A DNA stretch of 40,654 nt from Clostridiales bacterium (GCA_029240935.1 JARDZI010000039.1:1-40654), one strand, 5' to 3'. Counted from the stretch's first letter, positions 28,049-38,658 are shown. Notes: generated by a model from the sequence alone, not told the origin. Numbers and translations are program-made.

Positions 28049-29098
28049 ATGAAAAAGATTTTTAAATCAATAGTTGCATTATCTATGATATCGTTAATGC
28101 TTCTAGGAGGTCTTACAGGATGTGGTTCATCATCTACTTCAAATCAAGAACCAAGTGGTGACACTGTTAAAAAGCTAAAGGTTGCTTTAGTTCTCCCAGG
28201 CAAGAAGGATGATGTATCCTTTAATCAAGCTATGTATGAAGGGGTAACAACATACGCAAATGCTAATGCAGATGAAATCGAGTTGAAAATTGTAGAGAAT
28301 GTTTATGAAGTAGCAGATATTCAGCCAGCACTAGCAGACTTTGCTGATCAAGGCTATGACGTTATCTTTGGTCATGGATTTCAATTTATGGAACCACTTG
28401 TTTCAGTAGCTAAAACTTATCCTGATTCATATTTCCTTTTAGGTACAGGTTATAAATTTGAAAAAAATTCAGCTATTTATGATGTAGACCTTGAGTCAGG
28501 TGCTTACTTGATGGGTGTTATTGCAGCTCTTACATCAGAAACAGGCAAAATTGGTGTTATCGGTGGAGCAGATGCTTCTGAGATTTTCCGTGGACATGAA
28601 GGTTATAAATTAGGTGCAAAATCAATTAATCCTAATATTGAAATACAAGAGGTTTACACTGGAGACTGGACAGACACAGCAGGTGCATATGAAGCAGCTG
28701 TTGGTATGTATGATTCAGGTGTAGACGTAATCTGGCACTCTGGTGACGGAATTGGATTAGGTGTTGTACAAGCTGGAGTAGAAAAAGACAAATATGTTTT
28801 AGGTAATGTTGAAGATCAAATCAGTCTAGGTCAAAAAAATGTTTTATCAGGACTTCAATATAAGTGGGAAGCTGTTATAGCTCAAATTTTCGATGATATT
28901 AAGGCAGGAACTTTCAAAACTCTTGCTGATGACAAGAGAATATACTGGATAGACATTGCAAATGGCGGCTTGGTTTATACAGAGATTAATGATCCTAAAG
29001 GTAAGTTGACAGATGCGGAAAAACAAACTATTAAGGACACTTTTGAAAAATTAAAGAATAATGAAATAGAAATACCTGAAATTACACAAAACAAATAG
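28049..29098 (+). CDS. BMP family lipoprotein, purine nucleoside/nucleobase ABC transporter substrate-binding protein
   Basis: Lipobox LLGGLTGC; BMP features (KDDVSFNQAMYEGVTTYA, DVIFGHGFQFMEP, IGVIGGADASEIFRGHEGYKLGA, DVIWHSGDGIGLGVVQA). Confidence 0.92.
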   Translation: MKKIFKSIVALSMISLMLLGGLTGCGSSSTSNQEPSGDTVKKLKVALVLPGKKDDVSFNQAMYEGVTTYANANADEIELKIVENVYEVADIQPALADFADQGYDVIFGHGFQFMEPLVSVAKTYPDSYFLLGTGYKFEKNSAIYDVDLESGAYLMGVIAALTSETGKIGVIGGADASEIFRGHEGYKLGAKSINPNIEIQEVYTGDWTDTAGAYEAAVGMYDSGVDVIWHSGDGIGLGVVQAGVEKDKYVLGNVEDQISLGQKNVLSGLQYKWEAVIAQIFDDIKAGTFKTLADDKRIYWIDIANGGLVYTEINDPKGKLTDAEKQTIKDTFEKLKNNEIEIPEITQNK

Positions 29099-29115
29099 TT
29101 AATTTGTCACTTTTC

Positions 29116-29166
29116 AAGAGGCTGTCTTATAATTACTCAAAATTATAATTTAAGACAGTCTCTTTT
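29116..29166 (+). terminator. Intercistronic stem-loop/terminator between BMP gene and ATPase gene
   Basis: AAGAGGCTGTCTTATAATT ... AATTATAATTTAAGACAGTCTCTTTT. Confidence 0.7.
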
Positions 29167-29212
29167 AAAAAAATTGCAAAGGAACAGTATTCTTAAACTG
29201 GAGGGATGCACA

Positions 29213-30742
29213 ATGGAAACTTTGGCAGTTAAAATGCTGGGAATAACAAAGATATTCAATAATGTAAAGGCCATTGATAGGGTTGATTTTGAACTTAAGA
29301 AGGGTTCAATACATGGACTCTTAGGGGAAAACGGTGCTGGAAAGACAACACTAATGAATGTGCTCTATGGACTTTATAAGGAAGAAGAAGGAGAAATCTT
29401 TATCAATGGTAATAAGGAAGAAATCTTTTCACCAGTAAAAGCAATTTCTCTGGGAATTGGTATGGTGCATCAACATTTTATGCTTGCACGACCTCTTTCT
29501 GTTGTAGAAAATGTAATGCTTGGCAGAAAATCAAGAAGAGGGATTTTACTTGACACTAATCAAACAGCAGAAGAATTAAAGGTTCTAGCAGAAAAATATA
29601 AAATGGATATTGACCCATACTCAAAAATATGGCAGCTTTCTGTTGGTGAGCAACAACGTGTTGAAATTTTAACTGCAATATATCAAGGAGCAGAGATTTT
29701 AATTCTTGATGAACCTACTGCGGTTTTAACACCACAGGAAGTAGATGCATTCTTCTGTACATTGAGAGAAATGAAAGATGACGGTAAATCTATTATTTTG
29801 ATTACTCATAAGCTAGAAGAAATTATTTCTATTGATGAAGTTACAGTGCTTAGAGATGGTAAGCTAATTGACACAAAAGTAGTTGATGATAAGGTCACAA
29901 AGGATGATTTAACAAGAATGATGGTCGGAAAGGATGTAATGTTTGATTTCCCTGAAAACACAAAGGAACCTGGGAAAATTAAGTATTGTATTAAAAATAT
30001 TTGTGCTAAGAATGATAAAGGACTATCTGCTTTAAAGGATTTTTCACTTGATATTAGAGAAGGCGAGATTGTAGGACTTGCAGGTGTTGACGGTAACGGG
30101 CAAAGGGAGCTATGTGAGGTTTTAACTGGACTAAGGAAAGCTGATAGTGGTGAAATTGAATTAAATAAAAATGAAATCATAAACAAACCACCTGTTTTTT
30201 ATATAGAACAAGGTATTTCTCATATTCCTGAGGATAGACACACAACAGGTCTTGCTTTAAATTGGAGCTTAAAAAGAAACCTTATTTTAAAGGAGCTAAA
30301 TAAAGCACCATATGTAAAGAATGGACTTTTACAACCAAAGGTTATTGATAAGCATTGGGAAGAAGCTAGGAAGGAATATCAAATCAAATCCATTAATGGT
30401 GATGAAAAGGCAAGAGCTCTTTCTGGTGGAAACCAACAAAAAATAATACTAGCTAGAGAAATTAATTTAAAACCACAGGTTCTTATAGCAAATCAGCCCA
30501 CAAGAGGTCTTGATGTAAGTGCAGCTGAATATGTGCGTCAGCAAATTTTGAATGCGAGGAATAATGGTGCAGCGGTACTTCTTATCTCTGCAGACTTGGA
30601 AGAAATAATACAATTATCAGATCGAATAGCAGTTATTTGCGGAGGTAAGTTAATGGGTATTTTACCTAGATGTTCAGCTACTTGTGATATTGGTGCTTTA
30701 ATGATGGGTAAACTGCAGGAGGTGGCTAATTGTGAAAGATAA
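29213..30742 (+). CDS. Nucleoside ABC transporter ATP-binding protein (two NBDs, YufO/NupO-like)
   Basis: GENGAGKTTLMNVLYGLY, LSVGEQQRVEILTAIYQGAEILILDEPTAVLTP; second domain ALSGGNQQKIILAREI...LIANQPTRGLDVSA. ATG at 29213 after ggaggg. Confidence 0.93.
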   Translation: METLAVKMLGITKIFNNVKAIDRVDFELKKGSIHGLLGENGAGKTTLMNVLYGLYKEEEGEIFINGNKEEIFSPVKAISLGIGMVHQHFMLARPLSVVENVMLGRKSRRGILLDTNQTAEELKVLAEKYKMDIDPYSKIWQLSVGEQQRVEILTAIYQGAEILILDEPTAVLTPQEVDAFFCTLREMKDDGKSIILITHKLEEIISIDEVTVLRDGKLIDTKVVDDKVTKDDLTRMMVGKDVMFDFPENTKEPGKIKYCIKNICAKNDKGLSALKDFSLDIREGEIVGLAGVDGNGQRELCEVLTGLRKADSGEIELNKNEIINKPPVFYIEQGISHIPEDRHTTGLALNWSLKRNLILKELNKAPYVKNGLLQPKVIDKHWEEARKEYQIKSINGDEKARALSGGNQQKIILAREINLKPQVLIANQPTRGLDVSAAEYVRQQILNARNNGAAVLLISADLEEIIQLSDRIAVICGGKLMGILPRCSATCDIGALMMGKLQEVANCER

Positions 30743-31790
30743 ATTTTTAAACAGTGGGAAAAAAGCTGCCGGTGCAGGGGCTATGATTGTTGCAGCACTA
30801 TTAATTGGTGCAATATTAGTCATTCTTTCAGGCAACAGCCCAATTGAGGCGTATAGCACAATTATTTCTGGTGCTTTTGGTAGTAAGCAAAGATTATCTG
30901 AATTGTTTGTAAAAATGATTCCACTTACCATAATGGCTTATGGTGTATCAATAGCTTATAAGGCACAGCTTTGGAATATCGGTGCCGACGGACAGTTTAC
31001 TATGGGTGCAATAGCATCAATGGCTGTAGGTATTTATTTAGATTTACCTGCATTTATAATAATACCTATTTCAGTTCTTTCTGCTATGATTGCAGGTGCT
31101 CTGTGGTCAGGCCTTGCTGGATGGTTAAAAACAAAGTTTAATGCAAATGAAGTTATTACAACATTAATGCTTAATTATATTGCAACCTACTTTCTAGCAT
31201 TTTTGGTATACGGACCTATGATGGACCCAAATGGTGAGTTAGCCCAATCAGAGATTTTGAGGGATCCTCTTAAAATCCCACTTCTTTTTAGCAACTTGCG
31301 TATTCATGGTGGAATTATAATTATGCTTTTAATAATTATTATGATGTTTTTCTTCTGGAAAACAACACTTGGATATAAAATTGATTTAATCGGACAAGGG
31401 GAAAAGGTTTCTACTTATGCAGGTGTAAATGTTAAGAAAACAGTAATTATTACTATGATGATTTCAGGTGCTTTAGCAGGCCTTGCAGGTTGGAATGAGG
31501 CATATGGAGTACAGTATCGATTGCTTGAAGGAATTTCAAGTGGATATGGAGACCTGGCTGTTGTTATTGCACTTTTAGGTGAGCTAAACCCACTAGGTAT
31601 TGTAGTTTCAGCTTTTTTCTTCTCTATTCTTAAGGTTGGTGGTGCATCTATGCAGCGTATGACAAATGTACCATATTCAATAGTAGATGTTATTCAAGGC
31701 TTGATTATTATTTTTGTTATAGCCAGAACAGCATTTAAAATTACTCCAATAAAAGAATGGATCGGAAGGAGGAAAAACAATGTTAAGTAA
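30732..31790 (+). CDS. Nucleoside ABC transporter permease (YufP/NupP-like)
   Basis: Multi-TM BPD_transp_2 type (AAIAYKAQLWNIGADGQFTMGAI-like, NEVITTLMLNYIATYF); GTG start. Confidence 0.92.
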   Translation: MKDKFLNSGKKAAGAGAMIVAALLIGAILVILSGNSPIEAYSTIISGAFGSKQRLSELFVKMIPLTIMAYGVSIAYKAQLWNIGADGQFTMGAIASMAVGIYLDLPAFIIIPISVLSAMIAGALWSGLAGWLKTKFNANEVITTLMLNYIATYFLAFLVYGPMMDPNGELAQSEILRDPLKIPLLFSNLRIHGGIIIMLLIIIMMFFFWKTTLGYKIDLIGQGEKVSTYAGVNVKKTVIITMMISGALAGLAGWNEAYGVQYRLLEGISSGYGDLAVVIALLGELNPLGIVVSAFFFSILKVGGASMQRMTNVPYSIVDVIQGLIIIFVIARTAFKITPIKEWIGRRKNNVK

Positions 31791-32724
31791 TATTTTTACA
31801 ATGAGCTTTCTTGTCAGCCTACTGGCAAGCACAATTCGTTTGGCAACTCCTATCCTGGTCCCTGCACTAGGACAAATATATACACAAAAGGCAGGTATTT
31901 TGAATCTTGGTGTTGAGGGTACTATGACAATTGGTGCGGTGGCAGGGTTTTCTGTAGCTTTTCTTACAGGTAGTTTATGGCTTGGGGTTTTAGGAGGTAT
32001 TTTATTTGGAATGCTGTGGAGCTTAATAATGGCTTGGCTCAGTGTTACAATGAAAGCAAATCAGGTTATAGCAGGTATCGGCTTAAATATTCTAGGTGCA
32101 GGTGTTGCAGTATATGCATACCGTGTGCTCTTTGGTATTCAAAAGCTGCCACCACAGGTTACATCCTTTTCTGGAATAAATATTCCAGTGCTTTCTGAGA
32201 TTCCTATAATCGGACCTATATTTTTTCAACATAATATTTTAGTTTATTTAGGATTTTTACTTATTCCAATTACCTGGTTTATTTTAGAAAAGACCACTTA
32301 TGGCTTGAAAATAAAAGCAGTTGGAGAACATCCAAGAGCTGCTGATTCTAAGGGCATTAGTGTTGCGAAAATACGCTACAGTGCAGTTATATTAGGTGGT
32401 GCTTATGCAGGTGCTGCAGGTGCTTTTATGACAATTGCATACTTAAATCAGTTTACTGAATCAATTATTGGTGGACGTGGATATATTGCTGTTGCAGTAG
32501 TTATTTTTGCTAGATTTATGCCAAAGCATTCCATGTGGGGAGCTTTGTTGTTTGGTTTTGCATCAGCACTGCAAATGCGTTTACAGGCATTGGATATCCA
32601 GGTTGCTAACCAATTATTATTGATGCTGCCTTATATTATGACAGTTCTAGCCCTTATATTTGCTTCAAAGAAATCAGAGTTTCCAAGTGCATATACAATA
32701 CCCTATTCGAGAATGGAAAGATGA
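31780..32724 (+). CDS. Nucleoside ABC transporter permease (YufQ/NupQ-like)
   Basis: ATPILVPALGQIYTQKAGILNLGVEGTMTIGAVAGF...MKANQVIAGIGLNILGAG...GGRGYIAVAVVIFA. Confidence 0.92.
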   Translation: MLSNIFTMSFLVSLLASTIRLATPILVPALGQIYTQKAGILNLGVEGTMTIGAVAGFSVAFLTGSLWLGVLGGILFGMLWSLIMAWLSVTMKANQVIAGIGLNILGAGVAVYAYRVLFGIQKLPPQVTSFSGINIPVLSEIPIIGPIFFQHNILVYLGFLLIPITWFILEKTTYGLKIKAVGEHPRAADSKGISVAKIRYSAVILGGAYAGAAGAFMTIAYLNQFTESIIGGRGYIAVAVVIFARFMPKHSMWGALLFGFASALQMRLQALDIQVANQLLLMLPYIMTVLALIFASKKSEFPSAYTIPYSRMER

Positions 32725-33106
32725 AAAAATTACTTTGTATTTTTATATGTATATTATGTGCAGCTCTACTCCTGAAAATATATATGAATATTTAACACAG
32801 GAGTATAGGGATAAAATTACTAGGAAAGAATTTGTGGAGGCTTTTAATAAGGAACGTTCATACCCATATTTAACACCATTTTTTATTAACTTTGAGTCTA
32901 TCGAAATATCAGAGGATAATTTAAGCGGCACAGCTCATTTTTCACAAGCGGCAAGGCTGCCTGGAATGGAATATGATGTTAAATTCATATATGAAAATGG
33001 GAATTATTATATGAAAGCCTTTGAGAAGCTCATAGATGGAAGCTATTTGGATAAATTTGAGTCAATCCCTTACTCACTTGACAGCTATTTTGATTTTGAT
33101 GAGTAG
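32721..33106 (+). pseudogene. Small putative exported protein with apparent -1 frame disruption
   Basis: ATG at 32721 overlaps the permease stop (ATGA) and encodes a signal/TM-like MKKLLCIFICILCAALLLK ending at TAA 32793-32795. The rest of the protein (SSTPENIYEYLTQEYRDKITRKEFVEAF...YDVKFIYENGNYYMKAFEKLIDGSYLDKFESIPYSLDSYFDFDE) is open in the -1 frame. Confidence 0.6.
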
Positions 33107-33149
33107 GATATTTTAATGCTTAATTATTACATTATTTTGGAGGTGTCCT

Positions 33150-35492
33150 ATGGGAGTTGGTAAAAGTGTTAGCAGACTAGACGCTATAGAAAAAGCAACA
33201 GGTACTGCTAAATATGTTGAGGATTTATTGCCATGTAACGCCCTTATTGCAAAGGTGCTGCATAGCACAATTGCGAATGGTGTTGTAAAAAGCATAAACA
33301 TAGATGAAGCCTTAAAAATGCCTGGAGTTGAAACAATAGTTACCTGCTTTGATGTACCAAATGTACTTTATGCAACAGCAGGACATCCACTATCTCTAGA
33401 CCCAAACCATACAGATATTAAGGATAAATTAATTTTAGAAAAACGTATTCGATATTATGGTGATGATATTGCAGCTGTTGTTGCAGATAATACACTTAAT
33501 GCACAAAAAGCATTGGAGAAAATCCTGGTAGAATATGAGGAATATGAACCACTTTTAACTCCACAGACATCAATAAACAGTGACATTGCAATTCATGAGA
33601 CTTGTCCTTCAAATGAGAAGGCTAGAATGGATTTTGATATAAAAAAGGGAGAAGTAAATAGTTACAGGGGGAAGCTTTCCACTGATATGTGCATAGGAGG
33701 AAGGGAGGACTTAAAAAGTACTCATTATTCTGTACCTCCTGTTCATGCTTGTCACATTGAAAATAACTTCTGCTTTGCATATATGGAAGGTAGAAAAATG
33801 ATAGTGGTATCTTGTAATCAGGTACCTAATACATTAAGAAGAAATATTTCTGAAGCTACTCAAATGCCTTTAGGTGATGTTAAAGTCATAAAACCATTTT
33901 TAGGTGGAGGATTTGGGAATAAACAGGATACATTATATGAACCTCTTGCAGCATTTTTATCTAAAAGGCTTGGTGGCAGATGTGTTGCAGTTGTATTAAG
34001 CAGAGAGGAAACCTTTGTTAATACAAGAACTCGCCATGGCATGGATTTATATTCAGCATTAGATGTATATGATGATGGAAAAATTAAAAATAAGGGCATA
34101 AGAATTAATTCAAACGGTGGTGCTTATGGTGCCCATGGTCACGCAGTGGCTGCATATGCAGTTACAAACTATTTTCAGGTCTATACAGCAGAGGAAACAC
34201 AAATAGGTGAATCCTCCACTGCATATACAACACTACCATCCGCAGGAGCATTAAGAGGTTATGGTATTCCACAGCTTGCTTTTGCACTGGAGAGTCAAAT
34301 GGATGATATGGCAAAGGAAAAGGGCTGGGATCCTATTGACTTTAGAAAGAAAAATATGATGAAGCTGAGGTTTTTAGACCCATTCGACAAGTTTTATGTT
34401 GAAAGCAATGGACTTGAGGAATGTGTTGATAAAGGCAGAAAGCTTATAGAATGGGATAAAAAACGTAGGGATTATGAGGAGTTTAATAAAACTTCAAGTG
34501 ATATTAAAAAAGGTGTTGGTATGGCTATATTTGCATATAAAACAGGTGTTTATCCAATACAGGTTGAAAATGCAGCTTGTCGTATTGTTTTAAATGAGGA
34601 TGGAAGCATTCAAATACAAATAGGTGCAACAGAGCTTGGTCAAGGCTCCGATACTGTGTTTGCACAAATGGCTTCAGAGATTTTAACAATTCCTGAGAGC
34701 AAAATTCATGTTATATCAACACAGGACACAGATATAACGCCATATGACAGTGGAGCCTATGCCTCAAGACAATCCTATGTTTCAGGTGGAGCTGTTAAGA
34801 AAACTGCTCAGGTAATGAAGGATAAAATCATTGATAGGGCTGCTGGTATTGCAAAAATTTCTAAGGATAATCTTACTATTGAAAATGAAAATATTATTAA
34901 TGAAAGCACAAAAGAGATAATTAACAATATTTCAGGTGTTGCAAAGTTTATGAACTATACAAATGACCACTCACAGACAGAGCATATTACAGCAGAGGCA
35001 ACATATACCTGCTTAAATAATTGTTTTGCATTTGGTGTAAGCTATGCGGATGTTGAGGTAGATGTACCTATAGGTAAAATTAATATCAAAAATATTATTG
35101 CTTTGCATGACAGTGGTAAAATTTTAAATCCACAGCTTGCAGAGGGGCAGATCCATGGCGGGGTTGCAATGGGTGTAGGCTATGCAATAGGTGAACAATT
35201 GCTTTTTGACCCCAAAACTGGGAAGCCACTAAACAATAATTTTCTTGATTATAAGATTCCTACAGCTATGGATATTCCTGAAATGGAGTCCCATTTTATT
35301 GAAACCTATGAACCATCAGGGCCCTATGGAAATAAAGCAATTGGAGAGCCACCACTTATTTCTCAGGCACCTGCTATTCGAAATGCAGTATTACATGCTA
35401 CAGGTGTTCAGATTAATAAACTTCCCATGTCACCTCAAAATCTTGTCCATGAGTTTATTAAATCAGGACTAATAGAAGGCGGAAGGGAGTAA
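33150..35492 (+). CDS. Xanthine dehydrogenase family molybdopterin-binding subunit
   Basis: VEDLLPCNALIAKVLHSTIANG, FLGGGFGNKQDTLYEPLAAFLSKR, GATELGQGSDTVFAQMASEIL, DSGAYASRQSYVSGGAVKKTA, GPYGNKAIGEPPLI. Confidence 0.94.
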   Translation: MGVGKSVSRLDAIEKATGTAKYVEDLLPCNALIAKVLHSTIANGVVKSINIDEALKMPGVETIVTCFDVPNVLYATAGHPLSLDPNHTDIKDKLILEKRIRYYGDDIAAVVADNTLNAQKALEKILVEYEEYEPLLTPQTSINSDIAIHETCPSNEKARMDFDIKKGEVNSYRGKLSTDMCIGGREDLKSTHYSVPPVHACHIENNFCFAYMEGRKMIVVSCNQVPNTLRRNISEATQMPLGDVKVIKPFLGGGFGNKQDTLYEPLAAFLSKRLGGRCVAVVLSREETFVNTRTRHGMDLYSALDVYDDGKIKNKGIRINSNGGAYGAHGHAVAAYAVTNYFQVYTAEETQIGESSTAYTTLPSAGALRGYGIPQLAFALESQMDDMAKEKGWDPIDFRKKNMMKLRFLDPFDKFYVESNGLEECVDKGRKLIEWDKKRRDYEEFNKTSSDIKKGVGMAIFAYKTGVYPIQVENAACRIVLNEDGSIQIQIGATELGQGSDTVFAQMASEILTIPESKIHVISTQDTDITPYDSGAYASRQSYVSGGAVKKTAQVMKDKIIDRAAGIAKISKDNLTIENENIINESTKEIINNISGVAKFMNYTNDHSQTEHITAEATYTCLNNCFAFGVSYADVEVDVPIGKINIKNIIALHDSGKILNPQLAEGQIHGGVAMGVGYAIGEQLLFDPKTGKPLNNNFLDYKIPTAMDIPEMESHFIETYEPSGPYGNKAIGEPPLISQAPAIRNAVLHATGVQINKLPMSPQNLVHEFIKSGLIEGGRE

Positions 35493-35497
35493 TAGCT

Positions 35498-36388
35498 ATG
35501 TATGATGTAAAAACCATATTAAAAGCGAAATCTGTTCAAGAAGCATTAATGCTGCTTGAAGAAAATGAAGCTGCAACAATTATTAATGGGGGCACTGATG
35601 TTTTAATCCGAATGAAGGAGAGAAAGCTTAAGGATGCTGCCTTAATAAGCATACAGGATATAAAGGAACTTTGTGGAGTTAAAATTTCAGAGGATGGAAG
35701 TATAATTGTTGGACCTGGGACAACCTTTACGGAAATTAGCAACAACAGTATTATACAAAAATATATTCCTGTTTTAGGTTATGCCTGTAGTCAGGTAGGA
35801 AGCCCTCAGATAAGAAATATAGCTACAATTGGAGGAAATATATGTAATGGAGCAGTTAGTGCAGACAGCGTACCATCACTCCTTGCTTTAGATGCTATAT
35901 TAGAAATCTCAAGCTCTAGTGAGGTTAAGAATGTTCCAATAGGCCAGTTTCATACGGGACCAGGTAAAACTATTTTAAATAAACAAAAGGAATTGGTGAC
36001 GAAAATTATTATTCCTAAGGACAGCTATGAAAACCATGGAGCCAACTACATTAAGTTTGGACAAAGAAACGCAATGGAAATATCAACACTTGGCTGTGCT
36101 GTAAACCTTAGTTTATGTGAGGATAAAAAAACTATAAAGGATTACAGAATAGCCTTTGGCGTAGCTGCAGCAACGCCAATTCGCTGCCCTATCCTTGAAA
36201 AAAGGGTTAGGGGTATGGAAATAGGAGAAGAACTTTTTAAGACAATAAGAAAAGATGTTTTAAATGAGGTTAATCCAAGGGATAGCTGGAGAGCTTCAAA
36301 GGAACTCCGGGTTCAGCTTATAAAGGAATTGAGCAAACGAGCAACAAAACAGGCAATTATGAATGCAGGGGGTGTGGTAAATGATTAA
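35498..36388 (+). CDS. Xanthine dehydrogenase family FAD-binding subunit
   Basis: FAD_binding_5 features: ATIINGGTDVLIRMKERK, GSPQIRNIATIGGNICNGAVSADSVPSLLALDA. Confidence 0.94.
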   Translation: MYDVKTILKAKSVQEALMLLEENEAATIINGGTDVLIRMKERKLKDAALISIQDIKELCGVKISEDGSIIVGPGTTFTEISNNSIIQKYIPVLGYACSQVGSPQIRNIATIGGNICNGAVSADSVPSLLALDAILEISSSSEVKNVPIGQFHTGPGKTILNKQKELVTKIIIPKDSYENHGANYIKFGQRNAMEISTLGCAVNLSLCEDKKTIKDYRIAFGVAAATPIRCPILEKRVRGMEIGEELFKTIRKDVLNEVNPRDSWRASKELRVQLIKELSKRATKQAIMNAGGVVND

Positions 36389-36857
36389 GGTGGTAAAAAT
36401 GGTTGTCAACGGGAAAGCTGTGGAAATAGGCGTTGATGAAAGAGAATCCTTAACAGATACACTTAGAAATAGATTAGGACTTACAAGTGTAAAAAAGGGC
36501 TGTGAAGCAGGGGAGTGTGGAGCCTGCACCGTGCTAATAGACGGTGTTGCAACGAATAGCTGCATTTATTTAACAGTGTTGGCTGAAGGCCATGAAATAA
36601 TTACAGTTGAAGGTATTCGCAGAAAGGATGGCAAGCTCCACCCTGTGCAAGAGGCTTTTATAGAAGAGGCTGCAATTCAATGTGGTTTCTGTACACCAGG
36701 TTTAGTTTTAACAGGGGTGGAAATAGCAGGCACTGGTAAAAAATATACAAGAGAAGAGCTTAGGGTTCTTATCTCAGGACATTTGTGCAGATGTACAGGA
36801 TATGTGAATATACTTAATGCACTGGAAAAGGTAGTTGGAGTAAAAGATAGAGCATAA
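36381..36857 (+). CDS. Xanthine dehydrogenase family [2Fe-2S] subunit
   Basis: CEAGECGACTVLIDG, QCGFCTPGLVLTG, HLCRCTGYVNI. Confidence 0.95.
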   Translation: MIKVVKMVVNGKAVEIGVDERESLTDTLRNRLGLTSVKKGCEAGECGACTVLIDGVATNSCIYLTVLAEGHEIITVEGIRRKDGKLHPVQEAFIEEAAIQCGFCTPGLVLTGVEIAGTGKKYTREELRVLISGHLCRCTGYVNILNALEKVVGVKDRA

Positions 36858-36894
36858 AACATAATAAAAATTCAAATTAAAAAGGAGTTTTATA

Positions 36895-38658
36895 ATGCGT
36901 ACCTTTGAAGAAATTAAAGATACAATTGAAACTGGACTAGGTAAATATCCATGTGATATTAGGTTAAAAAACGTAAAATTAGTCAATGTATTTTCTGGTG
37001 AAATATATACTACTAACATATACATCAAGGGAAAGCGAATTGTTTCAATAGATCCAACTGTTGAACTCAAAGCAAATAAAGAAATAGACTGTCATGGACA
37101 ATACGCAATACCTGGTCTAATTGACACTCACATGCACTTTGAATCAACAATGCTTTCCCCAGAGGCATTAGCATCAGTAGTAGTTCCACAGGGGACGACC
37201 ACTCTTTGCGCTGACTTAATGGAGATTGCAAATGTTGCAGGTAAAGAAGGGCTTGAAGTATTGTTGAATTCCATTAACAGATTGCCATACAGAATGTTAA
37301 TTGAAGTTTCCTCCCGTGTACCAACTGCTCCTGGTTTAGAGACAACTGGTGCCATACTTGGAGCAAAAGAAGTTGAGGAAATTATGAATTGGGAAGAAAG
37401 TATAAGCCTTGGGGAGCTTGATCCATCAAAAATTTTGTTCGTCAAGGATGAATATATTCACAAGATTGCAGATACACTTGGGAAGAGAAAAATCGTCAAT
37501 GGACATGCTATTGGTAGATTAGGACAAGAACTCAATGTATATGCAAGCTCAGGAATCTCTGATGACCATGAATGTGTTAATTATGATGAATTGATTTCCC
37601 GCCTGCGTGTAGGAATGAAGGTGTTAATTAGAGAGGGCAGCACCGAGCGTAACCTTGATGAGTTAATTGGTTGTGTTCAAAGAGAGCATTTAGGATATGA
37701 AAATCTCATGTTTTGTACTGATGATAAACATTCAAGCGAAATCTGTGAGGAAGGGCATATAAACTACAATGTTAATCGTTCAATACAAATGGGTGTGCCC
37801 CCAATGCAGGCTATTCAGATTGGAACTATTAATGCTGCTAAGCATTTCCGTCTGGAGGATGAGATAGGCAGTATTACACCTGGTCGTCTTGCTGATATTC
37901 TTTTGGTTGAGGATATTAACAATATACAACCTACAATGGTAATGTTTGAGGGTAAAATAGTTGCAGAAAATAAAAAACTTATTCAGGATTGTAAAGTATC
38001 AGAGTATCCTGATTGGATTAAGAATACAGTACATTTGAAAAAGCCTATAAATGCAGACTCATTTAAGGTAATAGCGAAAACCTCAAAATCAAGTACTAAG
38101 GTCAATGTAATTGATCTAATTGATCTCCAGATTATCAACACCTGTAAAGTGTTAGAGCTACCTGCCCGAAATGGTGAAATCGCAATGGACATAGCAAATG
38201 ATGTGCTTAAGCTTGCTGTAGTAGAACGTTATGGCAAAACCGGAGGAGTAGGAATTGGCTTTGTTAAAGGCTTTAAACTAAAACGTGGTGCACTTGCCTA
38301 TTCCATGTCCCATGACCACCACAATATTGTAGTCGTTGGTACAAATGAAGTCGATATGTCTGCCGCTGTCAACGCAATTGCGGATATGCAGGGTGGCTTG
38401 GTTGTTGCTCTGAATGGAGAAATAACAAATCGAATGGTACTTCCAATAGGCGGATTAATGAGTGAAAAGAATGCTGATGAGGTAATGGCAGAGCTGAATA
38501 TTATGAATGCAGCTGCCAGGAACCTGGGCTGTGAAATGTCAGCTCCTTTCATGGCACTAAGCTTCATCTCATTACCTACAGTTCCAGAGTTAGGATTAAC
38601 AGACATGGGATTGATTGACGTGTTGTCACAAAAGTTGATTCCTGTTGAATTAGAATAG
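36895..38658 (+). CDS. ade: Adenine deaminase
   Basis: PGLIDTHMHFESTMLSPEALASVVVPQGTTTLCADLMEIANVAG, CTDDKHSSEI, LGLTDMGLIDV; full length (587 aa). Confidence 0.94.
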   Translation: MRTFEEIKDTIETGLGKYPCDIRLKNVKLVNVFSGEIYTTNIYIKGKRIVSIDPTVELKANKEIDCHGQYAIPGLIDTHMHFESTMLSPEALASVVVPQGTTTLCADLMEIANVAGKEGLEVLLNSINRLPYRMLIEVSSRVPTAPGLETTGAILGAKEVEEIMNWEESISLGELDPSKILFVKDEYIHKIADTLGKRKIVNGHAIGRLGQELNVYASSGISDDHECVNYDELISRLRVGMKVLIREGSTERNLDELIGCVQREHLGYENLMFCTDDKHSSEICEEGHINYNVNRSIQMGVPPMQAIQIGTINAAKHFRLEDEIGSITPGRLADILLVEDINNIQPTMVMFEGKIVAENKKLIQDCKVSEYPDWIKNTVHLKKPINADSFKVIAKTSKSSTKVNVIDLIDLQIINTCKVLELPARNGEIAMDIANDVLKLAVVERYGKTGGVGIGFVKGFKLKRGALAYSMSHDHHNIVVVGTNEVDMSAAVNAIADMQGGLVVALNGEITNRMVLPIGGLMSEKNADEVMAELNIMNAAARNLGCEMSAPFMALSFISLPTVPELGLTDMGLIDVLSQKLIPVELE

